DNA of 64,000 nt. Origin: Nannobrachium achirus (lineage: Eukaryota; Chordata; Actinopteri; Myctophiformes; Myctophidae). Of the stretch, positions 1 to 10,857 are shown piece by piece; position 1 is the stretch's first letter; every line of letters starts with the position of its first letter. The notes below the pieces were generated by a model that was given only the letters and a program-made list of their open reading frames with translations, was not told where the DNA came from and did not search any database. Made by a program: the position numbers and the translations under genes. Location of the stretch: NCBI GenBank assembly GCA_963921795.1, contig OY997649.1, positions 29,810,055 to 29,874,054 of the forward strand, in the 5' to 3' direction.

Positions 1-1660
1 CCTGAACTGAGTCAGTGGGTCCCTAGACATGAAAAATCACTGAGGTGCTCGTTCGCCATAGTGCCACGAATGGCACAATGGCCAAATCAAATATGGCTGC
101 CATCGGCTATGATGAAAATCCAACTTTTTTGTTTCTGGGTGTATGTGCACATATAATACCTCTATTTGGACTAAGTGGGGTGTGGGGAATTCATTTCTGA
201 TATTGTTTTTACCATTTAGGGTGATTTGGACCTCGAAAAGGTCATGGTCAAGGTCATTTTGCTATTCCAAAGACCGTGGCCATAACTTGGCCATTGTTAG
301 GAGTAAAAAACAGGTGCAATAGGTCTAAATCAACTAATTCTGACATGTATAATTCATTTCTGAGATTGTTTTGACCATTAAGGATCATCTTGTCTTTGCA
401 ATATCAATGTCAATGCCATTTTTCAAAAACGATTTTGTTCATTACTTGCACTTTTATAGTATTTTTTCATAAGTTTGTTTTGTTTATAACAAAATACATA
501 CTAGTGAGAAATACAACAAGTAAACATCCCCATTTAACTTTAAAGGGGGGCGTTAAATGGGTGTTTAAATGAGAAAATAAGACCATTTACGAATAAAAGT
601 GACACAATAAAATCACACAACAAAATCACATACAAAATGAAATAACAATTTCCCTCAAAGTGCACCATAATGTGATTGTAAGTTAATGTGATGTGTTTTT
701 ACAGGATGGATTTGTCATTGTTACATGGCAAAATATGATGCACAGAACTCCATCAGCAATGCAGCCATATCGTCGAGTGTTACGCTTCAGACATGGCAGG
801 AGTGTACTTACGTCAAAGTGCTCCTTCCATCCATCAGAGCTTGACATTGCCTTTTTTGAGGCACCTGTCCTTTGGACAAGTATATTTCCTATTAACTTGT
901 CCGGGCACAAAAGTCACTTGTCTGGATAAAAATGTCATACATTGAAATATAATTAATAACAAAAGGACAGCTAATGACCCCCCTTGCTCCCTCCACTCCA
1001 CAGTATGGGCAGTCCATAGTCTGCATACAGCACAAAGCTGCTTGGAGCGCCACAGAAAAAGTGAAACCAAGAGTCACTTGTCCTCATTTTTAATGCACGG
1101 ACAACAGGACATGCCCTGTTCCATGTTCCATTGGTTCTAGTCTTTCCTCAGGTTCCTTGGCTGTTGCAAGCAGGTGGCAAGAAATGCACTAGAAAGGTGC
1201 CTTGTTGGTCTCAGCAGGTGTACTTCTCTGCTACCAATGCTGTGTCTTGTTCTGTCAAGGTCTTTGCCTCTCCAAAGTTTGTTAGATATTGTACTCGGTC
1301 AGACGGTCTTAGCTATTGGTGCTCCAAGATGAGAGACTGCTTGATGCAGTGGAAGCATGTGCTGATTCTCACCAGTGCCATATTGCTGCCAGATCTCCTT
1401 CATCCCCAGCTTGGCAATATGGGGTGTAGTATAGCAGTTATGCGAAGGCGACAACAACTCTCTGGGGTCCGCTCATAGTTCCGGCATCCCATTATTCCGA
1501 CCATTAGGTTAGTGAAGGTTAGGGATAGGCTTACAGTAGTAATAATGGAGTCAGTACATGCACCAGGTGTCAGCCTCCTCAATCCTATTCAAATTGTCTG
1601 GGATCTCTTCTCCACCAGCCGCCTATGTCATCATCACCAGAGACAACAGAGCTGACAATG
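1..1660 (+). repeat. Left arm of the giant foldback
   Basis: This arm is the inverted partner of 1985-4038. Relative to the right arm it carries about 300 extra bases at roughly 830-1120. It contains three consecutive AGGTCA-like half-sites near 238-257 (AGGTCATGGTCAAGGTCA), mirrored on the other arm; they may be chance. Short open frames here (such as 1131-1478) have no recognisable domain and partner frames in the other arm do not agree, so I do not call a gene. Confidence 0.8.
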
Positions 1661-1984
1661 GTAAATTGACTGCATTTACAGTATCGCTTTTCTCCAAAGC
1701 GCTTTACTATGTATTTCACATTCACCCATTAACACACACATTCACACATACATTCACACCATGAAACCTTGCAAGGTGCTCATCAGGAGCAGTTAGGGGT
1801 TCAGTGTCTTGCTCAAGGGACCTTCCACACATAACCAGGAGGAGCCGGGAACCGACCCTGGAACCTTCAGATTCCAAGGCCGGTCTATACTGAGCCACTG
1901 TCGCCCAACAATGTGGGTAGCATTGCCACAAGCTTGATTGGACAACATATTCCGAACACACAGCTGGTGTTCTCCTCAGACACC
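1661..1984. repeat. Unpaired centre of the giant foldback
   Basis: This segment joins the two arms. It contains a run of ACACATTCACAC-like repeats near 1730-1762. It also holds a stretch around 1777-1912 (GTGCTCATCAGGAGCAG..., TTGCTCAAGGGACC..., CTGAGCCACTGTCGCCC) that resembles a dispersed fish repeat; that resemblance is from memory and was not searched. No gene seen. Confidence 0.5.
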
Positions 1985-2401
1985 GACAATTTGTAAAGTT
2001 GCTGAGGGATGGGTGTGTCTGTCGACTCTGTTAGCTCTGATGATAAGGGGCTGGTGGTGAAGAGATCCCAAAGATTGAACTAGATTGAGGGGGATGACAC
2101 CAAGCTGGTGGTACATGTTTGTGGAGTCAACTGGCCCCATTATAACTAAACCTATCCTAATCCTACCCTAATCTATTGGACGGAATAATGGGACGCCAGG
2201 ATTATGAGTGGACCCCAGAGAGTTGTCATAGTCTCCTCCTTCGCATTAATGCTATACTACACCGCATACTTCCAAGCACTGGGGATGAAGTAGATCTGGT
2301 AGCAGTATGGCACTAGGGGTGCAGCGGCACACGCTTCCACAGCATCAAGCAGTCTCTCATCTTGGAGCACCACTAGCCAAGACAGTGATCAAGGCACATA
2401 T

Positions 2402-2514
2402 TTGCCTGACTGCGAGCGCCAGACATCTCACACTACGTTTCACTTCGGGATGAGAGTCTGAGATTACGGACGGAGATTCTACTTCGGCGTGGGCGGGCTA
2501 AAGCCTATTGACGT

Positions 2515-2545
<31 letters not shown>

Positions 2546-2964
2546 ACACACACACGCGCGACGGCGACGTGGCGTGACATTGCAAAAATACGTTATTTCT
2601 CATAACATATTATATGTCTGCATGTTTACGTTAGTGCAAAATGGTATTAAAACGTGAAGAAACGGCACTATTGCATCGTTTATTAAAATAATACGAGTCG
2701 AGTCTGACTCCGCCATGACAGTTTTCACGGACCAATCAGAGTCCACGAGCGTGTCTCACGTGAGCTCAAGAGCTCTGTTTGGAGGGGGCTGGGACCGGAG
2801 CAGCCAAACCACGTGCCCCAAGCATACAACCCTGATTGGCCCATTCAATGCGCCCGCTCTTCAGGCGCGCTCGGAATAGAATAAAATATGTGCAGCTTCA
2901 GTCCACACTAGGCTACAAACCACCCACCAACAGGGGGTGGTGATGTGCGGACTGAAGTATCAGG
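2402..2964. mobile_element. Insertion inside the right arm of the foldback
   Basis: This stretch is absent from the equivalent place in the left arm (about 1294). It is bounded by AGGCACATAT at about 2392-2401 and 2965-2974, so it looks like an insertion with an 8-10 bp target duplication. That length would suit a hAT-type element. Ends are only weakly inverted (TTGCCTGACT... and ...TATCAGGCTA). It includes a CA tract at 2516-2556. Coordinates are good to a few bases. Confidence 0.55.
2516..2556. repeat. (CA)n microsatellite
   Basis: CA/TACA dinucleotide run read directly, ending in CACACGCGCG. Confidence 0.95.
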
Positions 2965-4038
2965 CTAGGCACATATGCCTTGGAGACTGGAGACGACTGC
3001 ATGGGCCAGGTGGGGACTAAACATGCAGTCGTGGCTTGGCTACAATATCTAACAAACTTTGGAGAGGCAAAGACCTTGACAGAACAAGACACAGCATTGG
3101 TAGCAGAGAAGTACAACTGCTGAGACCAACAAGGCACCTTTCTAGTGGGTGCATGTCTTGCCACCTGCTTGCAATAGCCAAGGAACCTGAGGAAAGACTA
3201 ACCAATGGAACATGGATGGATGCAAGGAACACTTCGATACTCGACGATATGGCTGACTTGCTGATGGAGTTCGGTGCATCATATTTTGCCATGGAACAAT
3301 GGCAAATCCATCCTGTAAAAACACATCATACTAACTTGGATGCACACAATCACAATACTGGTGCACTTTGAGAGAAATTGTTATTTAATTTTGTGTGTGC
3401 TTTTGTTGTGTGATTTTTGTTGTGTGATTTTATTTGTCACTTTTATTCGTAAATGGTCTGTCTTATTTGCTCATTTAAACACCCATTTAAACCCCCCTTT
3501 AAAGTTAAATGGGGATGTTTACTTGTTGTATTTCTCACTAGTATGTATTTTGCTATAAACAAAACAAACTTATGAAAAAATACTATAAAAGTGCAAGTAA
3601 TGAACAAATCATTTTTGAAAAATGGCATTGACATTGATATTTCAAAGACAAGATGATCCTTAATGGTCAAAACAATGTCAGAAATGAATTATATATGTCA
3701 GAATTAGTTGATTTAGACCTATTGCACCTGTTTTTACTCCTAACAATGGCCAAGTTATGGTCACTGTCTTCGGAATAGCAAAATGACCTTGAACATGACC
3801 TTTTCGAGGTCCAAATCACCCTAAGTGGTCAAAACAATGCCAGAAATGAATTCCCCACACCCCAATTAGTCCACATAGAGGTATTACATGTGCATATACA
3901 CCCAGAAACAGAAAAGTTGGATTTTCATCATAGCCGATGGCAGCCATATTTGATTTGGCCATTGTGCCATTCGTGGCACTATGGCGAACGAGCACCTCTG
4001 TGATTTTTCATGTCTAGGGACCCACTGACTCAGTTCAG

Positions 4039-4455
4039 GTGAGAAACTCCCCTAACACCAAATTGCGAGCAGGACTTTAAGCCAGGTACTGGACTATAAG
4101 CGGCGTCCTTCCCCTTTTGTACAATGACTCTGATGCTCCATGTCTGTCTCCACCCACACAGCTAAATGAAAATACCCTAGTAAGGCTAATTATTTACACT
4201 TTCAGAGTGCATCATTCAAGATTCTTTATTGTTATCTTGTGTACTGGTAGTCAGGTACAGAAAAAGATAATAATAAGAAAGCGAGAGTGCAAAAAAGAGC
4301 AAAAGAGAACATCAGTGTACTGTATGTACACATGCATTTGATCTTGGTATATTATATACACCAACAGCACCTGGTCACACCAGCAGACCTGGCAGTGTCT
4401 TCCCATTATCTATATATCTGCCTGCCTGCCTGCATGCCTGTCTGTCTCGCTCCCC

Positions 4456-4457
<2 letters not shown>
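4039..4457. other. Unassigned sequence between repeats
   Basis: I see no gene or clear repeat family here. The sequence is AT-rich with short low-complexity stretches such as CTGCCTGCCTGCATGCCTGTCTGTCTC just before the CT tract. Confidence 0.4.

Positions 4458-4510
<53 letters not shown>
4458..4510. repeat. (CT)n microsatellite
   Basis: About 26 uninterrupted CT units read directly. Confidence 0.97.
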
Positions 4511-4512
<2 letters not shown>

Positions 4513-4913
4513 CACCACAGCTCCTCTGTTGATTTTGTCCCTGTCGCCATAGGAATAGCAATGTTACACGAACTCCCTGGTGAGCTGTCAGAGATAGTGC
4601 GTCCACGGTAACCTGAGCAATGCTATACCAGACATACTGTATAGCCTACTCGGCCACTTAAACAACCATCATCTTTTTCAAGGAGAGAGGGATAGAATAT
4701 GGTTGTCGGCAGGCTACGAAATGTTGCTCATTAAACACTCAGGAACAAATTGAATTGGACAAAACGGAAGTGAAAGAGGGAGAGCCAAGATAATCGGAAT
4801 CAGGAGGTGAAGGCTGCTGTGTGGCCACCATACACACGCTGGTGCTAAACAAACACAATGGCGACAGTGTGAACACATTCATATATGTGAGGGGGATGCA
4901 GAGAGAGTGAGAC
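4511..4913. other. Unassigned, no gene seen
   Basis: Unique-looking sequence with no recognised gene, repeat family or structured element. Confidence 0.4.
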
Positions 4914-4922
4914 GCACACACG

Positions 4923-4974
<52 letters not shown>
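4914..4974. repeat. (CA)n microsatellite
   Basis: CACACGCACGCGCG followed by about 22 CA units; a purine-rich GAGA stretch follows at 5004-5070. Confidence 0.96.
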
Positions 4975-4977
<3 letters not shown>

Positions 4978-5298
4978 CTACGCTGATCCGATAGAGACAT
5001 ACAAGGAGAGCGAGCAAGAAAAAGTGAGGAGAGAGAAAAAGGGAGAGATAGAGCGAGAGAGGAAGAGAATAGCTAATCTGTCATACACGCTCTACAAAAT
5101 GGTAAACACAACTTTATCAACATGCAGTATGTGTGTGTACACTTATCTTTTACAGCTGTTACGTTCACCTGCTGACCTTCAGACTCAAATGAATTCTATG
5201 CCATAACACTGTTATTACAGCCACATATGTATCCAAAGCATTAGCAATAGCAAATGAACAATAATCAGAAATAGTTTATCTATACTATAATTTTCCAA

Positions 5299-5359
5299 AT
5301 GTCTGTCTGTCTGAGTGAGTGAGTGTCTGTCTGTCTGTCTGTCTGTCTGAGTGTCTGTC
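5299..5359. repeat. (CTGT)n tetranucleotide repeat
   Basis: GTCTGTCTGTCTGAGTGAGT then six or more CTGT units, directly ahead of the duplicated unit starting at 5363. Confidence 0.92.
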
Positions 5360-5362
5360 ACA

Positions 5363-5769
5363 GCGTTTCTCCTCAGTGGCTGGAGCAATTGATCTGAAAT
5401 CGCATCACCATTAGCATATGAACACACCTGACATAACTGTGAAGCCCGTTTGTCACTTTCACAAATCATATGCTGTATATTAGCATTTTTATGGTGTATC
5501 TACTATCTATTCTGCATCTAGCATGAGGCATATCTATTCTGCATCTAGCATGGGGCAACATGTTTAACCAGCTGTGTGTGTGTGGCGTTTCTCCTCAGTG
5601 GCTGGAGCAATTGATCTGAAATCGCATCACCATTAGCATATGAACACACCTGACATAACTGTGAAGCCCGTTTGTCACTTTCACAAATCATAATATGCTG
5701 TATATTAGCATTTTTATGGTGTATCTACTATCTATTCTGCATCTAGCATGGGGCAACATGTTTAACCAG

Positions 5770-5776
<7 letters not shown>
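5363..5776 (+). repeat. Tandem duplication, unit about 190-220 bp
   Basis: GCGTTTCTCCTCAGTGGCTG starts at 5363 and again at 5585. The two copies agree almost base for base through AACATGTTTAACCAGCTGTG. The first copy contains an additional internal repeat of about 30 bp (ATCTATTCTGCATCTAGCAT twice). Each copy ends in a GT run; the second run has expanded to about 50 units. Replication slippage or unequal exchange at the GT/CTGT tracts is a simple explanation. Confidence 0.93.
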
Positions 5777-5844
<68 letters not shown>

Positions 5845-5882
5845 TGCGTGCGTGCGTGTGTGTGTGTGTGTGTGGGGGGGGG
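5771..5882. repeat. (GT)n microsatellite with G run
   Basis: A GT run of about 100 bp, partly GTGC/GCGT, ending in ten consecutive G. Confidence 0.97.
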
Positions 5883-6150
5883 TTGTCTGGCCCTGTTACA
5901 GATGTTGTCCAAAAATCATGCAGATCAGTACACAGTATCTCTGTAGCCATTAAACGAAACGGGTATTTCTTACATTGATGCTCCTACATACCGTATTATC
6001 ATGCAAGCACCAGAAAGTTACTTTCCATCCCTCATATACTGTGCATGTGCACAGTGCACACCCCATAACCCACACACTGCACATTATTTCGGAGCTCATA
6101 TCTTTGAACGGGTAACGACTAGTAATAATAATAATAGAAATAGAGTATGT
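5883..6150. repeat. Dispersed repeat fragment
   Basis: TTGTCCAAAAATCATGCAGA and CAGTACACAGTATCTCTGTA resemble segments near 27025-27070 and 27470-27505. The part from about 6025 (CATATACTGTGCATG... CACCCCATAACCC... GACTAGTA) resembles 61290-61370. This is a degraded member of a dispersed family also seen at 26.9-27.9 kb. Confidence 0.6.
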
Positions 6151-6158
6151 ATCCATAC

Positions 6159-6589
6159 TAAGTCTGGGCGATATTAGGAAAACCTTTGATATTCGATAAC
6201 GTTTTTGAATACCTCGATATCGATAATTAGTAATAATCGACATTAGTAAAATCAATTGCATTATATCGTTTTTAGTGTCTTTCTGCTTTAGGTCCACTGC
6301 TTGCCTAACCCAGATAATGAATAGCATATCCATGCATGCACAGTACACAGAATAAAGAAATTAAATGCCTTATTTCCATTTTCCAACAACGGTTTTATTG
6401 AAATAACCACACCTGGTTAAGATGGACTGCTTTTTTGCATGTGGTACGTGCATGCATAGTGTGTCTAGTAATTAATTTGACACATACACCAATACCTCAT
6501 TTCAAGCCGTCATCTTCGATATGTATACCTTGCATGTTGATACCTCGATGTCAATATACCGGTATTCTCGATATATATGCCCAGCCTTA
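6159..6589. mobile_element. hAT-type MITE with 8-bp target duplication
   Basis: The element starts TAAGTCTGGGCGATATT and ends ATATATGCCCAGCCTTA, giving imperfect terminal inverted repeats of the TAGGGCTGGGCGATAT type that I know from hAT elements. It is flanked by a perfect ATCCATAC at 6151-6158 and 6590-6597. The 431-bp length and absence of a transposase frame make it non-autonomous. Multiple ATATCGATA-like subterminal motifs occur near both ends. Confidence 0.88.
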
Positions 6590-6772
6590 ATCCATACAAC
6601 CCCCCCCCCAAAACTACCAACAAAGGACACAGCTACATATACTGTACAGTAAGTCACTGACTCAGCTCTGGTGAAATAGACATGATCCTGTTCATTAGAC
6701 AGTGGACAAGCACTCGATGTGAACCATGAGCAGAATTATGGCATGTTCTTTCAGTATGCTTGTATAGTATAA

Positions 6773-6803
6773 CATCTACTGTATACAATGTATACAGTAG
6801 ATG
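6773..6803. other. Perfect 14-bp hairpin
   Basis: CATCTACTGTATAC, then AAT, then its exact reverse complement. A short isolated palindrome with no known partner in the window. Confidence 0.9.
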
Positions 6804-6894
6804 CCTTTTTTGTTCCATCGTGTTTGCATGTCGAGGATTCACCCTCATTCATTCAAAAACAAATGATGAATTATTTAGCAATATGGTCACGAGA

Positions 6895-7185
6895 GGAGAG
6901 AGTGAGAGAAAGAAAGAGAGAGAGAGAAAGAGTGAGAGTAAGAACATCCCCATGCAGTGATGGGGAGTGGGGGTGGGGAATGGAGTAACCGGTTTATACC
7001 AGTGGAATGCCCTATCACTCTGCACTGTCTGTACAACTAACCACAACGAGAACACGCGCACGCACGCACGCACACACACACGCGCACACACACGTGCTCG
7101 AACACACACAGTGTCCCAGGCAGACTGGTGACCCTAATATGATCCACCTGATACCGTGGGGGGTGGTGGGGGGGAGGGGGGGTTC
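6895..7185. repeat. Low-complexity cluster: GA-rich, CA/CG-rich and G-rich
   Basis: GAGAGAAAGAAAGAGAG at 6896-6945, CGCGCACGCACGCACG/CACACA at 7053-7112, and a strongly G-rich stretch at 7157-7182 with runs of 6, 7 and 7 G. No gene supported. Confidence 0.85.
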
Positions 7186-7668
7186 TGGGCTGTGTGTAAA
7201 GGATGCCTGAAAGAATTTAAAGTCCTGGCTGGAGAGAGCCGAGTGCAGACAGATGCTACCCTCAGCCCATCCATCCATGATGATCAGAGTGAGAAGGCGA
7301 GAGCGCACAGTGCTGACTGAGCCGCGTGCGTGTGTGCGTGTGTGCGTGTGTGCACGTGTCTCTGTGTCCTGTATGTGAGGTGCTCTGGCTGGTTTGATCC
7401 GGTTTTCTCCGCCTGTAGTAGCCGCCCAGCAGCCTGGGTGCCCCCTGCGGGAGCAATGCACCAAGCCATTTCATCAGCATGTGAGTGCGGGTGCATCCCT
7501 TACTCGTGCGATAGTGGGGGCTGGGGGGTGGGTCAGGCAGGAGGAAGAGGAAGTGCACCATCGACTCATTTACTTTGACACTTCACCGGCGGAACATTTC
7601 CCTGAGGCCGTTCCAATCCGTCCATGCTATGTCTGCATTAGACTGCCAGCCAGCTGCCTACCATGCTG
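7186..7668. other. Unassigned, no gene supported
   Basis: GC-richer sequence with overlapping open frames in several phases that show no recognisable domain. GTGCGTGTGTGC-like low complexity lies at 7323-7360. Confidence 0.35.
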
Positions 7669-7676
7669 GCTTATGA

Positions 7677-8073
7677 CAGTGGTTCTCAACCTTTTCAGGC
7701 CACAACCCCCAAAATAACCATATTTAACTGGGAACCCCCCACTCTGACGAGCACTAAGAGTTGAGGCATTACATTTTGTATAACACGGTTCTATAACGCG
7801 AGGCGTTGTGAGCATGTAGTTCTGCTATTTTCACAATTTCTGCCTCTAATATTTGACGGTTTGTCCAATGTTTTTGCTGTCATTTTAAAGGTATTAAAAA
7901 GTCCTTAAATTGTCACTTTACTACAGATACCCTCTATACACTTAAACTTTATGTTGGTTTGTTTACTGTAGAGTGGGAAAACGATGTTGCACATTAAGTT
8001 AATCATCTGGGGACCCCCCAAAATAATTTGTCGACCCCCCTGGGGATTCCGACCCACAGGTTGAGAACCACTG
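7677..8073. mobile_element. hAT-type MITE (CAGTGGTTCTCAACC ends)
   Basis: Begins CAGTGGTTCTCAACC and ends GGTTGAGAACCACTG, an exact 15-bp terminal inverted repeat typical of hAT (Charlie-like) elements. It is flanked by a perfect 8-bp duplication GCTTATGA at 7669-7676 and 8074-8081. No transposase. A half copy of the shared palindromic module (TTGTGAGCATGTAG...CTGCTATTTTCAC) lies at about 7804-7840. Relatives lie at 23829-24202, 59323-59737 and 60687-61168. Confidence 0.93.
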
Positions 8074-8094
8074 GCTTATGAAACACATCCCCAC

Positions 8095-8430
8095 TTCCCA
8101 AAAACCAAACTAACGTGTTTAACCTTTTTGGAGCGGTGAAAGCGCTCCCAATAGACAGGTATGTCCGTGGGTATGTCCGTGGGTGGGTGGCTGGGTGGCT
8201 GGGTGGCTGGGTGGCTGGCTGGCTGGCCGGCCGTGTCCGTAGCCTGGCAATACCTTGAGTGGCCACACACAACACACTAGTTAAAGGAGGGGCGCTGTTT
8301 TGTGCAGGCCAGGCACACTCACCACTCACTCACAGGCACAGTTTACAGTTTACAGTTTAGGCATTTAGCAACACACACAGGGTATAGCTGCTCAGATTCA
8401 CCGCTCCACTTCGAACCGAGGTTTGATTTT
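8095..8430 (-). repeat. Minisatellite-bearing dispersed repeat, copy 1
   Basis: On the minus strand this reads AATCAAACCTCGGTTCGAAG, GTGGAGCGGTGAA, ACAGCGCCCCTCC, GTGTGGCCACTCAAGGTATT, then a CAGCCAGC-type minisatellite and finally GAGCGCTTTCACCGCTCC. The same order of blocks occurs at 35115-35400 (+) and, more diverged, at 31610-31850 (+). The minisatellite here is GGGTGGCT (about 8181-8230). Ends contain an inverted GAGCGGTGAA. Confidence 0.8.
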
Positions 8431-8770
8431 TTGTTTTCAAATTGCAAATGAAAATACTTCTGGGAAGAAACCGAATGCTGATTAGCTATTTACAGCTCTT
8501 AATTACCTGACTAGAAGCCCCTTCCTATGCTGCTTGGCTCTGTCTCTGTTACGTTTTACAATTTAATCGAGGGTGCTTGGAGTTATCCAGTCATGCTTTG
8601 TACATTTAACAGCTGAGAGGCCACCAGCCTTAACATCAGGCAGTGGAGGCAGTTAAAACTGACTCAGTGTTTTCCTATCACTCAGTCAAACAGGTTCAGA
8701 AAGTATTTCAGAACATGTTTGTTATATGAGAATTTAACCTGGGCAGGTATTATTCTGTCAAGTTCCTGCA
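8431..8770. other. Unassigned, no gene seen
   Basis: No gene, repeat family or structure recognised. Confidence 0.35.
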
Positions 8771-9235
8771 AGCCAAATTACGTCAATATGACGTTATGAT
8801 AACGTTCTCCGGTGACTCCGGTGACGTTCAGAACTAGGCCAGATTACAGCCCATATGGGGATGATCTTGACGTCATTACCAGGACGTCATATGGACTTTT
8901 TTGTTTTTGTTTGACAGGATTATTGTTATTGTTTGTAATGTTAGTTGAAATATGAGCATGTAAGGTTATATTCTGGGACATATCTGACTAATTATGATAT
9001 GACGATCGGACCCTCTCTGACGTCCGTTTTCGTGGGCAGGATTTATGATGGTTGAAATCAGGTGATATTCTAGGCCAGATCTGACTAGTCATGGTCCCAA
9101 TCGAGACGTCACTGATTGGTCCAGGTCCTGACCGTGCTTGCTGGGGCGCTGTTAGTCTAGAACCCATAATTATTTTAGCTCTAGTGACGTCACTGAGTAC
9201 ATGCAGGGAAAGGCCAGTGATGTCACCCATCTGTG
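8771..9235. promoter_or_regulatory. Cluster of CRE-like (ACGTCA) sites
   Basis: About eight GACGT/ACGTC motifs lie in 450 bp, including two perfect palindromic cAMP-response elements TGACGTCA at 8868-8875 and 9185-9192. Other matches are near 8778, 8789, 8823, 8883, 9019 and 9105. Function is inferred only from motif density; there is no adjacent gene start. GCCAGAT...TGACTAGTCATGG-like blocks recur within it, so part may be a decayed internal duplication. Confidence 0.35.
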
Positions 9236-9436
9236 ATGGAGGCATAAACCAACAAGATTTGGAGATGCTTTTTGCGTGCATTTTGCTCATTATTGCTTTG
9301 GAACTTGAAAGAAAATCATATTTTAATCTCCCATCTTAATTTTTCAAGACGGTCATTGTTTGTGCTTGTGTGGCGGAGAGAGGCCCCAGCCTGAAGCCTC
9401 AAAAGTCTAATATCTGCCCTTGTTCCATAGGGATTA

Positions 9437-9505
9437 TCCTTTGGAATAATGGTTAAGATATTGGACTTTCACGCAGGAGACCCGGGTTCGAAGCCGGGTG
9501 GGGAG
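9437..9505 (+). pseudogene. tRNA-Glu(TTC)-like pseudogene or SINE head
   Basis: GGACTTTCACGCAGGAGACC and GGTTCGAAGCC match the anticodon arm (TTC at 9468-9470) and T-arm/box B (9485-9495) of tRNA-Glu. Upstream, AATGGTTAAGATATTGG fits a degraded D-arm/box A. The acceptor stem does not pair (3' GGGTGGGGAGG has no 5' complement), so this is a pseudogene or a tRNA-derived SINE head rather than a working tRNA. Confidence 0.7.
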
Positions 9506-9852
9506 GTTCGGATCACCTCCGTTACAATTGAACATGTATTATTTCCATCACTGTTGTACAACAAATAATCAGTTGGTCTTAATGCTGCCTGCCTTCCCAC
9601 ACGAATACTCAAACAGATAGACTAGGAAATCCCATAGTGCACTCGGACATTGAAAAATGTCCTTTATTTTAAAATCACTTTGTTGACAGGTATGCATGCA
9701 CAGACACACAGGCTTCTGGACCATGGAATGTTCCCTCACTGACTTCTCAACAGGAATGTGTATCTGTTACATCGCAGGGCATTCCTTTTACAACCAGCTG
9801 CCTGTTGCCTTTGGAGAGTTGCCACTGACTAAGCTGTGATCATTGGCACTCT

Positions 9853-9853
<1 letters not shown>

Positions 9854-9939
<86 letters not shown>

Positions 9940-9969
9940 ACACACGCACACGCACAGGCACACACACAA
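9854..9969. repeat. (CA)n microsatellite
   Basis: More than 40 CA units, with a few CAGA/CACG interruptions at the 3' end. Confidence 0.97.
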
Positions 9970-10857
9970 TACAGTGAGTGCAGTAATGCATACTCACAGA
10001 TGCACATGCAAACAGATGTGAGAAACAAATTCACACAGATTTGCCAAAGCAACATGCCTAGCATTCCCAGCTGGGGTATGATGTCATTCACAATGACCCC
10101 TGAAGAACGGACATGAGCTCCTTCTGTTTCCCTTTCCATATAGGGAAACCAAACCAGTGACCATACACAGTCATAGATGTTGGAGTTAACTAAAACTAAA
10201 CAAAAAATATGAATGCATGTGTTAACTCAAAACGAACAAACAAACAAACAAACAAACAAAAAACTAGACTTTAGAAAGAAAACTAAAAACTAAAACTGAA
10301 CTGAACCTATATTGAAGAAACATAAAGAAAATGCACTTTTAGTCTTGGTCAATTTGGTCAAATTTGGCAACACAGCAAACACGCGGAGGCACTGGCGCAT
10401 GTGATCTTTGTATTACATAATATATTCTGAACTTGTTAAATCTTTCACCCAGCTGACAAATATCCCCCATATAGAAAACCGAAAGTAATATTGAAACTGA
10501 AAATGTTACATTTTGAAACAATGGCAACTAAACTGAAACCGTGTAAACCCCTTGTAAATCTAATTGAAACTAAAGTGAATTGAAAGCAAACAATTTAAAG
10601 AAAATATAAAATACAAACAAATACAAAACTATAATAACTTAGGGTGCATGCACGGCACACACTGTACAAATCCACAGGTCTCAGACTTGTATTCATTTCC
10701 ACAAATGTTTTAGCTTTGAGTAGTGAGTTGCTTGTTAAACAACCTGCCATAAACCCACAATGATTGGTGCAAGTGTAGTGTAGTGACGTCCCATAATATA
10801 TTGTTGCTGTTGGGCAGAAACCTTGTATCTCCAATCCATATTTCAACTTTTTGTTCA
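9970..10857. other. Unassigned AT-rich stretch
   Basis: No gene seen. It contains an (AAAC)n run at about 10228-10262, and a region of repeated AACTAAAACT-like words at 10187-10330 and 10500-10580 that looks like a degraded A-rich repeat. Confidence 0.45.

Larger units (their letters stand above)
1..4038. repeat. Giant inverted-repeat (foldback) element, about 4 kb
   Basis: The first bases (CCTGAACTGAGTCAGTGGG...) are the reverse complement of the bases ending at 4038 (...CCCACTGACTCAGTTCAGG). By eye the two halves stay alignable in inverted orientation almost to the centre: 1-780 with about 3230-4038, 1130-1290 with 3050-3200, 1297-1550 with 2120-2392, and 1556-1660 with 1990-2110. Similarity is highest at the ends and falls towards the centre. 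The left end coincides with the window edge, so the target duplication cannot be checked. No transposase is recognisable. This is a non-autonomous foldback DNA transposon or a palindromic duplication; the family is unknown. Confidence 0.85.
1985..4038 (-). repeat. Right arm of the giant foldback
   Basis: This is the inverted copy of 1-1660. It is interrupted by about 570 bases (2402-2964) flanked by AGGCACATAT on both sides. The distal part, 3060-4038, matches the left arm closely, including the TTAACTTTAAAGGGGGG / AAAGTTAAAT block and the terminal CTGACTCAGTTCAGG. No intact coding frame is recognisable. Confidence 0.8.

Noticed and set aside
3036..3371. A 111-codon frame in the right arm of the first foldback
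   Set aside because: The inverted partner arm does not preserve the frame and no domain is recognisable, so it is not supported as a gene or transposase remnant.
9437..9505. Functional tRNA-Glu gene
   Set aside because: Box B and the anticodon arm fit, but the acceptor stem does not pair and the D-arm is degraded.
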